Shown here: positions 1-9,041 of the stretch, one piece after another
Layout of the letters: every line of letters begins with the position of its first letter
Position numbering within the stretch: position 1 is the first letter of the stretch
Assembly (NCBI RefSeq): GCF_000428485.1
Contig: NZ_AUAA01000003.1
Span: forward strand, 62,001 to 126,000
DNA from: Epilithonimonas tenax DSM 16811
GTDB taxonomy: Bacteria > Bacteroidota > Bacteroidia > Flavobacteriales > Weeksellaceae
Direction of reading: 5' to 3'
Length of the DNA: 64,000 nucleotides
Translations under genes and position numbers: made by a program
The notes under the pieces: generated by a model
Told to the model about the DNA's origin: nothing
The model's database searches: none
The model's input: only the letters and a program-made list of their open reading frames with translations

Positions 1-17
1 AGAATTAAAATAAAAAA

Positions 18-47
18 ACGAGGCTTTTCCCATAGGATCAGCCTCGT
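18..47 (-). terminator. Rho-independent terminator of the broken metalloprotease gene
   Basis: A 7-bp stem (ACGAGGC pairing with GCCTCGT) is followed on the minus strand by a T-rich tract. It lies just past the stop codon of the sorting-domain fragment. A near copy follows the next T9SS gene at 1414-1442. Confidence 0.75.
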
Positions 48-76
48 TCCGATTAAAAACACAATTATGATGAAAT

Positions 77-1376
77 TTATTTTTTGATCGCCTTGATCAT
101 CTTATTTTGACCTTCGATGGTTGTTCTTACAAAGTAAATCCCCGACGAAAATTTACCAAGATTGATGCTATTAAAATGATGATTTTGCTCCATCAATTGT
201 CCTGTTACGCTGTAAACTGAGATCTGACTCACGTTTTTGTCAGAAGAAATCGTCAGAACATCTTTGACCGGATTAGGATAATATTGAACAGAGATTTTTT
301 TAGCATCTGTGACACCCAGAAAACTGATGTCCCATCTCGTGCGCCACAATATCTATATCAAAACGTACACCTTCCGGACCGCCCGTTCTTGGTGTGCTGA
401 AAGCTGCTCCTTTGGATTTAGCATCATTATTACCAGACGGATTTCTGCATACATTGCCCACATCTCCAGCACTACCCGTTCCGCCAGCTCTTCCGAAAAG
501 ATGACCAATATCATAAGAGTCATTACCAATGACAGATGTAAGCGTGCGCTGTAACTCCAGATTCCAGGCTCCGCCGATCCCTACATTTGCATTAGAATAA
601 GGATCTGTTGCAGGAATGGTGTAAATAAGCTGAGGAAGATCCAACACATTCATATGAATTGCAAAATCTTTTTCGAAGACCCCATTGACTCTTGTCATCG
701 TCGCATTAATGGCAGCAAAGGCCTGAGCTACGCCTCCAAAATACTGGAAATATTCTCCAATGACAGAAATCGCCAATCTGTAAGTTCTGTATTTCTGATC
801 GCTCGCTTTGCTGAAGTCCGTTGCGGAGTTAGAAAAATCAGACCCAGCTGATAATTTATCCAGCTGATTTTGCTTTTGTAGAGATTCGGAAGTGGAGCAG
901 GAAAATGCACGTTCACCTTTCTGGTTTCCTGGTTTAGAGAAAACACCGTAGACTGTTTTTTCTTGGTTTAATGGTTCTATGAATTCATACTGGCCATTTT
1001 TGAACATCATAGACTGCAAATCGTATGGCGACACACTGAACCTGACATAGGTTGTAGGATCTCCAACTTTTGTACCTACATAAGAACCCAGCTGATAACG
1101 ATCTGCTAAGGATTTCTCGACCACCGGCAAACTATAAATTTCAAATTTTTCTATCCGCCCATCTAAAGTTGCAAAATCGATAATGACTGGCTTACTGTTT
1201 TTGCCAATAATCTGAGCTGCCGCAAGTTGGACTCTGAAGGTATCAAGATCAAGAGAATAGAAAGTGAGCGCTTTTGTTTCTTTTGTTTGCATACCTGTCA
1301 TCAGAGCCGGACTCCACTGAGCGAAAGCCAATATCATCCCTGCGCATAACGAAAAAACTATAAAAATGTTCTTCAT
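77..1376 (-). pseudogene. T9SS-sorted reprolysin-like zinc metalloprotease, internally deleted and frameshifted
   Basis: The 5' part, from ATG at 1376 (MKNIFIVFSL), has a Sec signal peptide, a propeptide-like region and the start of a reprolysin-like (M12B-type) catalytic domain. It reaches the zinc motif as HEMGHQFSG and then stops 4 residues later, at 300. The 3' part (77-349) is in another frame and encodes a type A C-terminal sorting domain (YPNPVKDVLTI... IKAIKK). Family members of this type usually carry HExxHxxGxxH followed by several hundred more residues, so most of the protein after the second zinc histidine is missing and the tail is out of frame. The break lies near 312-325. As it stands the product lacks the rest of the active-site cleft and its secretion signal, so it is probably non-functional. 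A collapsed assembly could give the same picture. Confidence 0.8.
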
Positions 1377-1413
1377 ATTTATTATAAAAATTACAACAAT
1401 CATCACGAATAAA

Positions 1414-1442
1414 ACGAAGCCTTTCGGTAAGATCAGCCTCGC
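1414..1442 (-). terminator. Rho-independent terminator of the beta-helix gene
   Basis: On the minus strand the stem is CGAGGC against GCTTCG, with one G-U pair, followed by TTTTATT. The loop and flanks resemble the terminator at 18-47. Confidence 0.6.
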
Positions 1443-1472
1443 TTTCATTAAAAAAAATATGATGAATGAAAT

Positions 1473-3452
1473 TTATTTCTTGATCACCTTGGTCATTTCT
1501 GTTGTTCCTTCTACGATGGTTTTCACGAAGTAAATACCTGTAGAAAGCTTCGCAAGATTGATGACATTTGTATTGTTTACCTGCCGAATCATTTGACCGC
1601 CAACACTATAAACCGAAATATGGCTTACTTTTTTTCCAGAATACACGGTAAGAATATCATTCACAGGATTAGGATAAACCCTGATTTTTATTTTGCTGGC
1701 CACCTCACCTACCGCCATCGTAGCTGTAGTAAATTCATCTGCGCCAATATCTGGGGTGGCAGCACTTCTTGCGGCATCATCTATATCAACCGTCACACCT
1801 GCTAAAGAAATACCTTTGTTATCAATAGCTGAGTTATCAGATGTTTGAGAAAGATGAAGATCTGCTTTGGAGGTAAAAACGGGAAGCGCTTTCAAAGAAT
1901 TGACATTACCGCCCAAAATACTCTTAATTCCTGTAAGATCTGTAAATGCTGGTGGACCTCCTGGCGTTTGTCCTAAATTGGGTCCGGAACTGTAATACAT
2001 ATTGTAATCTATATTAGAAAAGTAGGAAGCTACAGGCGGCGCTGCTATCGAATACGCCGGGATTGAACTGTCTGATAAATTGACAACAAAAATATTATTT
2101 CTTAGATCAATTGCGCCAGCAGTGGAAACCCCCGAAGTAACACTGAAAGCAATTGGAAGGCCTTTGTTTGTACCGTCATTCTGGGTTTCTGTCAAATACA
2201 CAGAGTTATTATAAACTTTGTAGCCAGAACCTCCGTTGATCAAAATACCTCCTGTGTAATTTGCTGATGAAGTGTTGGCCGCATAACTTGATATTTTTGA
2301 AATGAAGTTATTGGAAACTATTGTATTAGAAGCATTACCAGCACCTAGTATGATAGCTTCGGCGCCATAACCCACTGTCGTTGCTGTTCTTGTTCCTACC
2401 AGATTACTGATATCATTTTGACTGATCACCGTACCAGCAGTTACTGAACTGGACCCTAAATTGATCCCCACAGTAGAACCATTGAACCCGTTGCTGAATA
2501 AGGTCGATATCTTGTTTCTCAGGATCTTATTAGCTGAAGGCGCGTTACCAAATCCTGCATTGGTGAAAATCTGGATTCCGGTTACACTGCCTCCCGCAGC
2601 ATTATTGACGCCGATGTTATCAATGATATTGTCACTAACTGTAGTGTTCATTGTTGCTACTGCAAGCCAAATACCTCTTTTGGATTCGTTAACGGTAGTT
2701 TCGAAGTTTCCTATTTTGTTACTCGTAACGGATACGCCATCTGTTCCGCCTACATAAATCCCCATAGCCCTGTTACAGTTATCTCCACTTGTGGAAAGGT
2801 CGTTTTTTGTAATGACAGAACCAGATCCGTTTCCTATGGCCGACACCGCTAGCAGATAAATCCCATTAAAAGATTTCTGAATAGAGTTATTTTCTATTCT
2901 GATATTACTGAAATAACCCGCCATCGCTGCGCCTGCAGTGTTGCTAACTATGATCCCGTAACCAGAAGTTTTGACACCATTGATAATCGTGGTATTTTTT
3001 ACAGTCACATTGGTCAATGGATTTGCAACGTCTGAAGAACCCATTGCAACCACCTGAGCCCCAGACACATTTCCATTTACAAGACTGAGGTTGCTGCTAC
3101 CTGTCCCATTATTACTTCCATCGATTGTCATATTGCTTCCCAAGATTCTGAAAACCGGACCTGCTGCAGCGCCGGTGATAGTCGCAGTCACGTTTGGTGC
3201 AGGTTTTAATAATAGCGATGTATAGTTTGATGTTCCTGTACTTCTGTTAAGGGTTGCCGTAGCAGTTTCAGAAGTATTTGCCGTGATGATGACATTAATA
3301 ACCCCCTGATGCGTTCCTGCATTGATGGCGTCAAAAGCTCCTTTTACCGTGGTGTAAGTTGCTGTCTGCGTACCGGAGGTGGCCGTTACATCAACTTGTG
3401 CGAAGGCTGTAACACCCAACAGAATGGATAGAATTGATAAATATTTTTTCAT
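1473..3452 (-). CDS. Secreted right-handed beta-helix protein with T9SS type A sorting domain
   Basis: 659 residues. There is a clear Sec signal peptide (MKKYLSILSILLGVTAFAQ). The body, roughly residues 60-560, is rich in Asn, Ser, Gly, Thr and Ile with recurrent pectate-lyase-like rungs such as ITKNDLSTSG, VTSNKIGN and VSDNIIDNIG; this is the pattern of a parallel beta-helix (NosD/PbH1 type). The last ~75 residues are a sorting domain (VYPNPVNDILTV ... MTKVIKK) that directs export by the type IX system and cell-surface anchoring or release. No catalytic residues could be assigned, so it may be a polysaccharide-active enzyme or an adhesin-like cargo. It lies in a run of three T9SS cargo genes on the same strand, each with its own gap. 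Confidence 0.85.
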   Translation of the reverse strand: MKKYLSILSILLGVTAFAQVDVTATSGTQTATYTTVKGAFDAINAGTHQGVINVIITANTSETATATLNRSTGTSNYTSLLLKPAPNVTATITGAAAGPVFRILGSNMTIDGSNNGTGSSNLSLVNGNVSGAQVVAMGSSDVANPLTNVTVKNTTIINGVKTSGYGIIVSNTAGAAMAGYFSNIRIENNSIQKSFNGIYLLAVSAIGNGSGSVITKNDLSTSGDNCNRAMGIYVGGTDGVSVTSNKIGNFETTVNESKRGIWLAVATMNTTVSDNIIDNIGVNNAAGGSVTGIQIFTNAGFGNAPSANKILRNKISTLFSNGFNGSTVGINLGSSSVTAGTVISQNDISNLVGTRTATTVGYGAEAIILGAGNASNTIVSNNFISKISSYAANTSSANYTGGILINGGSGYKVYNNSVYLTETQNDGTNKGLPIAFSVTSGVSTAGAIDLRNNIFVVNLSDSSIPAYSIAAPPVASYFSNIDYNMYYSSGPNLGQTPGGPPAFTDLTGIKSILGGNVNSLKALPVFTSKADLHLSQTSDNSAIDNKGISLAGVTVDIDDAARSAATPDIGADEFTTATMAVGEVASKIKIRVYPNPVNDILTVYSGKKVSHISVYSVGGQMIRQVNNTNVINLAKLSTGIYFVKTIVEGTTEMTKVIKK

Positions 3453-3562
3453 TTTAGTTAGTTATATTAGTCGTTAAAATTGGACAGTGAAAAACCTGGC
3501 CATCAAAAAGATGGGACCTGAACAATAGCTGGTAAATCACTATGATTTGTTTTTGAAAGTGA

Positions 3563-4993
3563 TTATTTCTTGATGACTTTGGAACTTTCCGTTTTCCCTT
3601 CCACATCAGTTTTTATCACATAAACACCCGCAGGCAGTAGACTCATATCAATTGTATCTGTATCCTGAGAGGTTTTCACCAATTGCCCAGCAGCATTATA
3701 AACAAAAATGGAGTTCACTTTTTTGCCAGAAGACACCGTCAAAACATCTTTCACAGGATTTGGATAGAACTGGGTTTTGCTGAGAGACACTTCTCCTGTT
3801 GCCAAAGCCTCTTTTACTACAATAGAGTAATCTTCCACCTGTCCATTGGTATATGTACCACAAGCTCCAGTTGGCCAGAACATTGCAAAGGTAGAAGGTG
3901 AATTAACTTTTAGAATTCTCAGTCTTGTACTGCCTACAACGGCATCAGCAGGCACTTTTATACTAAGTTCTGCAAATTGCGTATCCATACCGGTACTTCC
4001 TTTTACAAAACCAATTCTGTAGATTTCGTTTTCGTTATCCAGAATTCCGTTTCTATTCCAATCGATAAAAGCTGTGAAAGTACTGGCCTTGAAAGATCCG
4101 TACGTATTACCTTTGACTGTGATCTTGTACTCTTTTCCTCTTTCCAGGTTGGCTACCTTTGAAAGAAAACTTTCATAAGAAGCGGTAGAATTCGGGTCTG
4201 TTGTATTGGATATATCTGCAAATGTAACTGAGGTGATAGGCTCTGACGCTGTAGCGGAAACGCCGCAGTAAGAAGAGGTACTAAGATTATTTGGAAGGAC
4301 TCTTATTTTCGTACTTCCTTTGAGACCACCTCCGGACCAGTCATTATAACTCAACGTCCAATTACCTTCCACAGGCTGAAGAGGAACCAAACCTGCCGGC
4401 GCAAAAAGTTTGGAATCACTGTTAAACTCGATAGTCAGTTCTCCGTTTTCATCCGCATACATCTCTTCATCTTTATTCAGCTCCCAGGCACCAGAAGCAG
4501 GATTTGCGACATTAATTTTTACCTGACCGTATGGCGTAAGGTTTTTAACCGCAATTCTGGAACCATAATCGAAATCCAGCATTTTAAATTCAGCAGGACT
4601 AGCGGTGCCGGTGATTACATTCTTAGGATCTTTGATCACGGTATAATTTCCTGAAGCTGTACCGCCTGAACCATCTACTGCATTTAAAGTATAATATCCT
4701 AATGGCGAAACATTTGTCCAGCCATTGAATTGGAATGTCATATTTCCTGTAGCATCTGTCGTAGATGATAAAGATCTAAGACCACCTTGTGGATCAACAG
4801 AGGTCAACTTTATTGTTGAGTTAGCGGCAAAACCACTTCCTGTTACTTTTACCCCATAAGCCCAATACCAATATTCTAAAATGCTGTTTTCAGCAGCAGG
4901 ATGACTTGGCACTGTAGTGTCAATAGAAATAGTCTGTGCAGGTAGTATGGCTGATAAAAGAAGGGATGCAAAAAAGGCGATTTTTAATTTCAT
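3563..4993 (-). CDS. Secreted GEVED-domain protein with T9SS type A sorting domain
   Basis: 476 residues. The signal peptide is MKLKIAFFASLLLSAILPAQ. Residues ~25-235 form Ig-like or accessory beta domains. A GEVED domain follows at ~240-395: it starts near YCGVSAT, carries FIDWNRNGILDNENE, and ends in GQVEDYSIVV, which is the motif that names the family. The C-terminal ~75 residues are a sorting domain (FYPNPVKDVLTVSSGKK ... SKVIKK). GEVED modules are common in Bacteroidota surface proteins, often beside peptidases or adhesins; here no enzyme domain is visible. It is likely a surface or secreted binding protein. Downstream, 3453-3562 holds only the leader of the next gene. Confidence 0.85.
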   Translation of the reverse strand: MKLKIAFFASLLLSAILPAQTISIDTTVPSHPAAENSILEYWYWAYGVKVTGSGFAANSTIKLTSVDPQGGLRSLSSTTDATGNMTFQFNGWTNVSPLGYYTLNAVDGSGGTASGNYTVIKDPKNVITGTASPAEFKMLDFDYGSRIAVKNLTPYGQVKINVANPASGAWELNKDEEMYADENGELTIEFNSDSKLFAPAGLVPLQPVEGNWTLSYNDWSGGGLKGSTKIRVLPNNLSTSSYCGVSATASEPITSVTFADISNTTDPNSTASYESFLSKVANLERGKEYKITVKGNTYGSFKASTFTAFIDWNRNGILDNENEIYRIGFVKGSTGMDTQFAELSIKVPADAVVGSTRLRILKVNSPSTFAMFWPTGACGTYTNGQVEDYSIVVKEALATGEVSLSKTQFYPNPVKDVLTVSSGKKVNSIFVYNAAGQLVKTSQDTDTIDMSLLPAGVYVIKTDVEGKTESSKVIKK

Positions 4994-5148
4994 ATTTTTG
5001 ATTTTTAATTATAATCAAATGTAACTATGAAATGATTTTAAAGAAAATTATTACTGTTTAGAATCAATGAATTTACACGATTATAAACACGCTTTTACGA
5101 ACACAATCACCTGAAAACCAATAAATTGAAAAGACAAACAGACCAAAC

Positions 5149-6228
5149 CTAATGTTTTACAGACTTGAGTGTATTTATCTTTTTTAATATATAAAACAAG
5201 CTACTAACCGCCAATATAATTATTAAAACAACAAACAAATAGTACATTTTTTGATTATATTGAAATTCATCATTCTGTGTTTCTACATTTTTACGAAGCA
5301 GATCCGAGAAAGATTTTTTCTCTACTTCATCATTAGTTAACAGATTTTTTTCCAGCTTTTGGTTGTAAAAATAGTATTGCGGCGCATTATTCTGGTTGAG
5401 ATAATTTTGACTCAGCGCATCATAAACTTCTGTTAGGAGTCCAACATTTCCCGTATTTCCAATTACTTGTTCTGTACGCCTTAAGACCTCATTCGCTTTG
5501 ACAAAATCTTTTCTGTTGTCATAAGTAATAGCCAAACCAACTTTTGCATAATTGGAAACTTCCGACATTTTATACCGATCCGATGCCTTGATGACTTCCA
5601 TGAAAAGAAATTCTGCGGCATCAGCCTTCCCGATATCAATCAGAGAATATCCTTTTTGGATCTTGGTAATATTCTTATTGAGGAGGCTGCTGCGGTCATT
5701 GTATTTGTTGTACTCATAGATCGCTTTATCAAAATAAGTGATCGCAAATTCAGGATCAAGATTATCCTTATAAATCAACGCTTTAACAAAATAGATATTG
5801 GCACTCATCTGGTCCAAAGATCCATCTTTCAGAAAATTAATGATAGTTTCTGCCCTGTTGAGGTAATTGATTGCTTTTTTATTCAGCTTCAGTATATAAT
5901 ATTGATTTCCGATGAATCCCAAAGTATTGACCATCATGAGGGAATCCTGCGATCTCTGAGAAATATCCAAAGCTTCGAATCCGGCTTTAAGCGCAGCAGA
6001 AGATAAATGCTTTACAGAGTAGGCGCTTCCTTTTGCCAGCAGTAACTTACTTTGCAGCTTGTCATCATCGATCTTCGGCTCCAGTTTTTTGACCATGACC
6101 AGCGCAGAATCAGGATCAATAAAGGCCATCCTGTCCACTTCCGAAATCTGCTTTTCAAATTTGGGTTCGGACTGAGAGAAACCAAAGATTGCCCATACCA
6201 AAAACAAGAGATACAAAACTTTTTTCAT
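5149..6228 (-). CDS. TPR sensor-like membrane protein, HTH-less partner of the AraC hybrid
   Basis: 359 residues from ATG at 6228 (MKKVLYLLFLVWAIFGFSQ), which opens with a signal peptide; an upstream in-frame start at 6249 lies inside the preceding gene. The body is alpha-helical and TPR-like, with repeats around KAINYLNRAETI, AITYFDKAIYEYNKY and AEFLFMEVIKA. A single transmembrane segment near the end (YYLFVVLIIILAVSSLFYIL) is followed by only ~12 residues. This is the architecture of the upstream regulator without its cytoplasmic DNA-binding domain. The start codon lies 1 base past the upstream stop, so the two are almost certainly co-transcribed. The role is unknown; a co-sensor or decoy for the neighbouring regulator is an inference. 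Confidence 0.75.
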   Translation of the reverse strand: MKKVLYLLFLVWAIFGFSQSEPKFEKQISEVDRMAFIDPDSALVMVKKLEPKIDDDKLQSKLLLAKGSAYSVKHLSSAALKAGFEALDISQRSQDSLMMVNTLGFIGNQYYILKLNKKAINYLNRAETIINFLKDGSLDQMSANIYFVKALIYKDNLDPEFAITYFDKAIYEYNKYNDRSSLLNKNITKIQKGYSLIDIGKADAAEFLFMEVIKASDRYKMSEVSNYAKVGLAITYDNRKDFVKANEVLRRTEQVIGNTGNVGLLTEVYDALSQNYLNQNNAPQYYFYNQKLEKNLLTNDEVEKKSFSDLLRKNVETQNDEFQYNQKMYYLFVVLIIILAVSSLFYILKKINTLKSVKH

Positions 6229-6229
6229 A

Positions 6230-7717
6230 TCATCCGTTTTTAAGTTCATCGATAAACTGCGACGGGCTTTTCCCGGTCACATTTTTAAAAATAGTCGTAA
6301 ATGTCGTGCGTGATGCAAAGCCCGCTTCCTCTGCTAGATAACTGGTTTTATACTGCAGATATTCCGGGTTTTGAGTTAATTTATCAACGATGTAATTGAC
6401 TCGTAACTCATTAAGATAATTATTAAAATTCTTGCCTTTGTGCTTATTGATGATCTCCGAAAGATACTTGGAATTGGTATTCATCCTTTTTGCCAGAACG
6501 ACCAAAGAAAGATGAGGATCTCTTACATTGGGGCTTATCTCAAAGGCTTCCAGATTGGCAAGAATTAGATTTTCAGTCTTTTCCGGAATCGTAAACACGT
6601 GACTCGCCTGAAAATCTTTTAATTGATCACTTAACTTCTGCTCATATTCTTTAGAAATGTTTTCTTTCTCAAATTCTACCGTTGCAACATGGGCTCTGTT
6701 TCTCATGATAAAATAATAAACAAGACTGATTATCAAAGACAAAACGGCCAATACAGCTGATAGAAACAAGATCTTTTTATGAACTTCTTTCTGTTGGTGG
6801 ATTTTCGAATTTTCTTTTTGATCAATCAGATTTATGATATTAACGCGCGCCTCTTGTTTGTCGGCAATCGTTGATTTTAATAATTTGATATATTCTTTCC
6901 TGGATCTGAAACAGTCAGCAGCATCGCTTCCACACTCGTTTTGCGACCAATCTCTGTAGAGCTCTGTATAAAAAACGCCATCCCTGTACTGCGGAAATTG
7001 ATTTTTTAATTGATAAAGATCCGACGCTGTGAAAGTGCCATTTTTGATTTGGGATCTCAAACCGATCAGTTCTGACAGAAACTGAAAATAAGGAGGCTCA
7101 GCATCTTGAGAACTATCCGCTTTGCTATGGTTTAAAACTAAGTTAAAGAACTGCAAACGTGACCTGTAGAAGGCGTCAAGTTTTGTCTCACCATTGGTAC
7201 TTTTTTTAACTTTCACCAAAGCTTCTTTGTATTTGCCTTGGTGATAGTACTTCAAAATCTCTAGCTCATTTTTCCAGGATGCAACACATTTTTTTTCTTC
7301 CTGATTTTTCAATGATGCCGCCAGCTCGTCAATATCAGTCATGACTTCATTGTACTCATCCAGAAAACCAAGTTCCAGATAAAGTTTCCCAATCAGATAT
7401 TCATTTTTTGTCTTCAGGAAATCGTTGTCAATGTTTACGGAAATCCGGTCGGCTGATATCAGTTTTACAACCGCATCATTGTATCTTCTTTGATTAAAGT
7501 AAATTTCGGACTGCAAAAGCAGGGCGTTATAAACATCTTCTGTCGTTCCAAAACTCTGGTTCGACACTATGTATTGTGCTGTCTTGATGGCTTTGTCTGG
7601 GTCAGAATACATCAGTGCTTTTATGTCCCTTGTCAGATTTTGTGCATCGTTGACTTGTGCATTTACATGGACTGCAAATACGAGAGACAACAGCAAAGAA
7701 AAAATTCTGACCATCAT
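6230..7717 (-). CDS. Membrane-spanning TPR-AraC family transcriptional regulator
   Basis: About 495 residues from the first ATG at 7717; a TTG start further upstream is in frame but would spoil the signal peptide (MVRIFSLLLSLVFAVHVNA). The N-terminal ~300 residues are a TPR-like periplasmic part. A transmembrane helix follows (LFLSAVLAVLSLIISLVYYF), then a coiled linker (EFEKENISKEYEQKLSDQ). The C-terminal ~100 residues are an AraC-type double helix-turn-helix: LAKRMNTNSKYLSEIIN is the first, and EEAGFASRTTFTTIFKNVTG the second with the usual G-F-x-S-R pattern. Such proteins couple an envelope signal directly to transcription in Flavobacteriia. Ligand and targets are unknown. Confidence 0.85.
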   Translation of the reverse strand: MMVRIFSLLLSLVFAVHVNAQVNDAQNLTRDIKALMYSDPDKAIKTAQYIVSNQSFGTTEDVYNALLLQSEIYFNQRRYNDAVVKLISADRISVNIDNDFLKTKNEYLIGKLYLELGFLDEYNEVMTDIDELAASLKNQEEKKCVASWKNELEILKYYHQGKYKEALVKVKKSTNGETKLDAFYRSRLQFFNLVLNHSKADSSQDAEPPYFQFLSELIGLRSQIKNGTFTASDLYQLKNQFPQYRDGVFYTELYRDWSQNECGSDAADCFRSRKEYIKLLKSTIADKQEARVNIINLIDQKENSKIHQQKEVHKKILFLSAVLAVLSLIISLVYYFIMRNRAHVATVEFEKENISKEYEQKLSDQLKDFQASHVFTIPEKTENLILANLEAFEISPNVRDPHLSLVVLAKRMNTNSKYLSEIINKHKGKNFNNYLNELRVNYIVDKLTQNPEYLQYKTSYLAEEAGFASRTTFTTIFKNVTGKSPSQFIDELKNG

Positions 7718-7793
7718 TTTTTGAAAAATCAAAGACAAGGTTTAAAGATAAAAAATTCTTAGCTCAATCCGATTTAAAATATAAAAACCACGA

Positions 7794-8141
7794 TCAATTT
7801 TCCAATACTTTCCCAATGATCGTTTTCCGGTGTTGGATTCCCCAATCGGCAAGATTCTCTATCACTTTCTTCAAGGTATAGCCATATGCTGTCAATTCAT
7901 ATTCTACGCTTACGGGTTGCGTTTTCAGTACGGTTCTTTCTACTAACTTATTGATTTCCAAATCCTTCAATTCGCTACTCAGCATTTTGGCAGATATACC
8001 TACTATTTCCTTCTGCAGATCAGAAAACCTGAGTTTATCATAGCATAAAGCTGCGATGATATGAATCTTCCAACGACCTTTCAAAACATCCATGGTATCT
8101 TGCACGGCCATCATATTGGTCCTACAGCATTTTATTTTCAT
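7794..8141 (-). CDS. HxlR-family winged-helix transcriptional regulator
   Basis: 115 residues, the usual HxlR size. The core is VLKGRWKIHIIAAL, LRFSDLQKEIVGISAKMLSSELKDLE (recognition helix region) and a wing with VEYELTAYG. An N-terminal Cys pair (KCCRTN) is close to the single redox- or aldehyde-sensing cysteine typical of the family. It is transcribed away from a nitroreductase gene across a 192-base gap, the common arrangement in which an HxlR protein controls a neighbouring oxidoreductase in response to electrophiles or quinones. That regulatory link is inferred from position and from repeated sequence in the gap. Confidence 0.9.
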   Translation of the reverse strand: MKIKCCRTNMMAVQDTMDVLKGRWKIHIIAALCYDKLRFSDLQKEIVGISAKMLSSELKDLEINKLVERTVLKTQPVSVEYELTAYGYTLKKVIENLADWGIQHRKTIIGKVLEN

Positions 8142-8237
8142 AAGTATTTTTTTTGAATTTGCTCAAAGTAGTGAGATAGATATCATATGGTAATAAATGA
8201 TGGACAAAAATTACATAATCACCTGTTTTACAAATCA

Positions 8238-8305
8238 GTAACTTTTTGGTAATAATAACTTTTTGTAACCTTATTACAAAAGTAAACTTTTCTTAAGTAA
8301 CTTTG
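8238..8305 (+). promoter_or_regulatory. Candidate HxlR operator repeats and nitroreductase -7 box
   Basis: The gap between hxlR and the nitroreductase has two direct copies of TAACTTTTTG (in 8238-8253 and 8256-8269). An imperfect inverted repeat is formed by ACTTTTTGTAA against TTACAAAAGT. TAACTTTG at 8298-8305 matches the Bacteroidota -7 consensus TAnnTTTG for the rightward gene, and TACTTTTG on the minus strand (8277-8284) matches it for hxlR. Overlap of repeats and -7 boxes suits repression, but no clear -33 box was found at normal spacing. Confidence 0.45.
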
Positions 8306-8333
8306 TATTATCAATTTAAAAAAATATAAAAAA

Positions 8334-8966
8334 ATGAGCTTAATAGATGACCTTAACTGGCGTTATGCAACAAAAAAAATGAACGGAGAAACTGTTCCTC
8401 AAGATAAAGTAGATTACATTTTGGAAGCTGCGAGGCTTGCACCTTCTTCTTCCGGTTTACAACCTTACAGATTGTTTGTCATTAGCAATAAGGAGTTGCT
8501 GGAAAAAATTCAGCCTATTGCCTTTAACCAGATTCAGATTACAGGAGGTTCTCACCTTTTGGTTTGGGCGGCTTGGGACGGCTATTCTCACAACAGCATT
8601 TCTGAGGTTTTCGAAAAAACAACCGCAGAAAGAGGAATCCCTAAAGAAGCGATGGACGATTACAAGGCCAGACTTTGGGGAATGTACGAGCCGCTTGGAA
8701 ATGAGTGGCACGCCACCCACGCTGCAAAACAGGCGTACATCTCTTTCGGCTTAGCCATCGCCGCTGCAGCTGAACAAAAAGTAGACGCAACACCTATGGA
8801 AGGTTTTGACAGTAAAGCTCTGGATGAACTTTTGGGCCTCAATGAAAAAGGATTAAAAAGCGTTGTGATTCTACCGTTAGGTTACAGAGACACCAGCGGA
8901 GATTGGCTTGTAAATCTGAAAAAATACAGAACACCAAACGAGGAATTCATCACAGAAATCAAATAA
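8334..8966 (+). CDS. NAD(P)H-dependent nitroreductase-family oxidoreductase
   Basis: 210 residues, normal for the NfsB-like nitroreductase family of FMN enzymes. Family signs are the N-terminal RYATKKMNGE, then ARLAPSSSGLQPYRLFVI (FMN phosphate binding and dimer contact), a helix around KQAYISFGLAIAAAAEQ, and the C-terminal VILPLGYRD segment. These cytosolic flavoenzymes reduce nitroaromatics, quinones or similar electrophiles with NAD(P)H; the physiological substrate cannot be read from sequence. It is divergent from the HxlR regulator and has its own strong terminator, so it is a single-gene unit probably induced by toxic electrophiles. Confidence 0.9.
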   Translation: MSLIDDLNWRYATKKMNGETVPQDKVDYILEAARLAPSSSGLQPYRLFVISNKELLEKIQPIAFNQIQITGGSHLLVWAAWDGYSHNSISEVFEKTTAERGIPKEAMDDYKARLWGMYEPLGNEWHATHAAKQAYISFGLAIAAAAEQKVDATPMEGFDSKALDELLGLNEKGLKSVVILPLGYRDTSGDWLVNLKKYRTPNEEFITEIK

Positions 8967-8969
8967 ATT

Positions 8970-9002
8970 AAAAAGCGTCCTGATCATTTCAGGACGCTTT
9001 TT
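8970..9002. terminator. Bidirectional terminator between nitroreductase and arginine decarboxylase
   Basis: A perfect 14-bp stem (AAAAAGCGTCCTGA with TCAGGACGCTTTTT) has a 5-base loop. A-rich and T-rich flanks make it act in both directions, serving the two convergent genes. Confidence 0.9.
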
Positions 9003-9041
9003 GTATGCTTTAAGGTTTAAATCTAAGCTCTAATTTCTATT

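Noticed and set aside
77-349. The sorting-domain fragment as an independent small gene
   Set aside because: It opens with TTG in shifted protease sequence and has no signal peptide; it is the tail of the broken gene.
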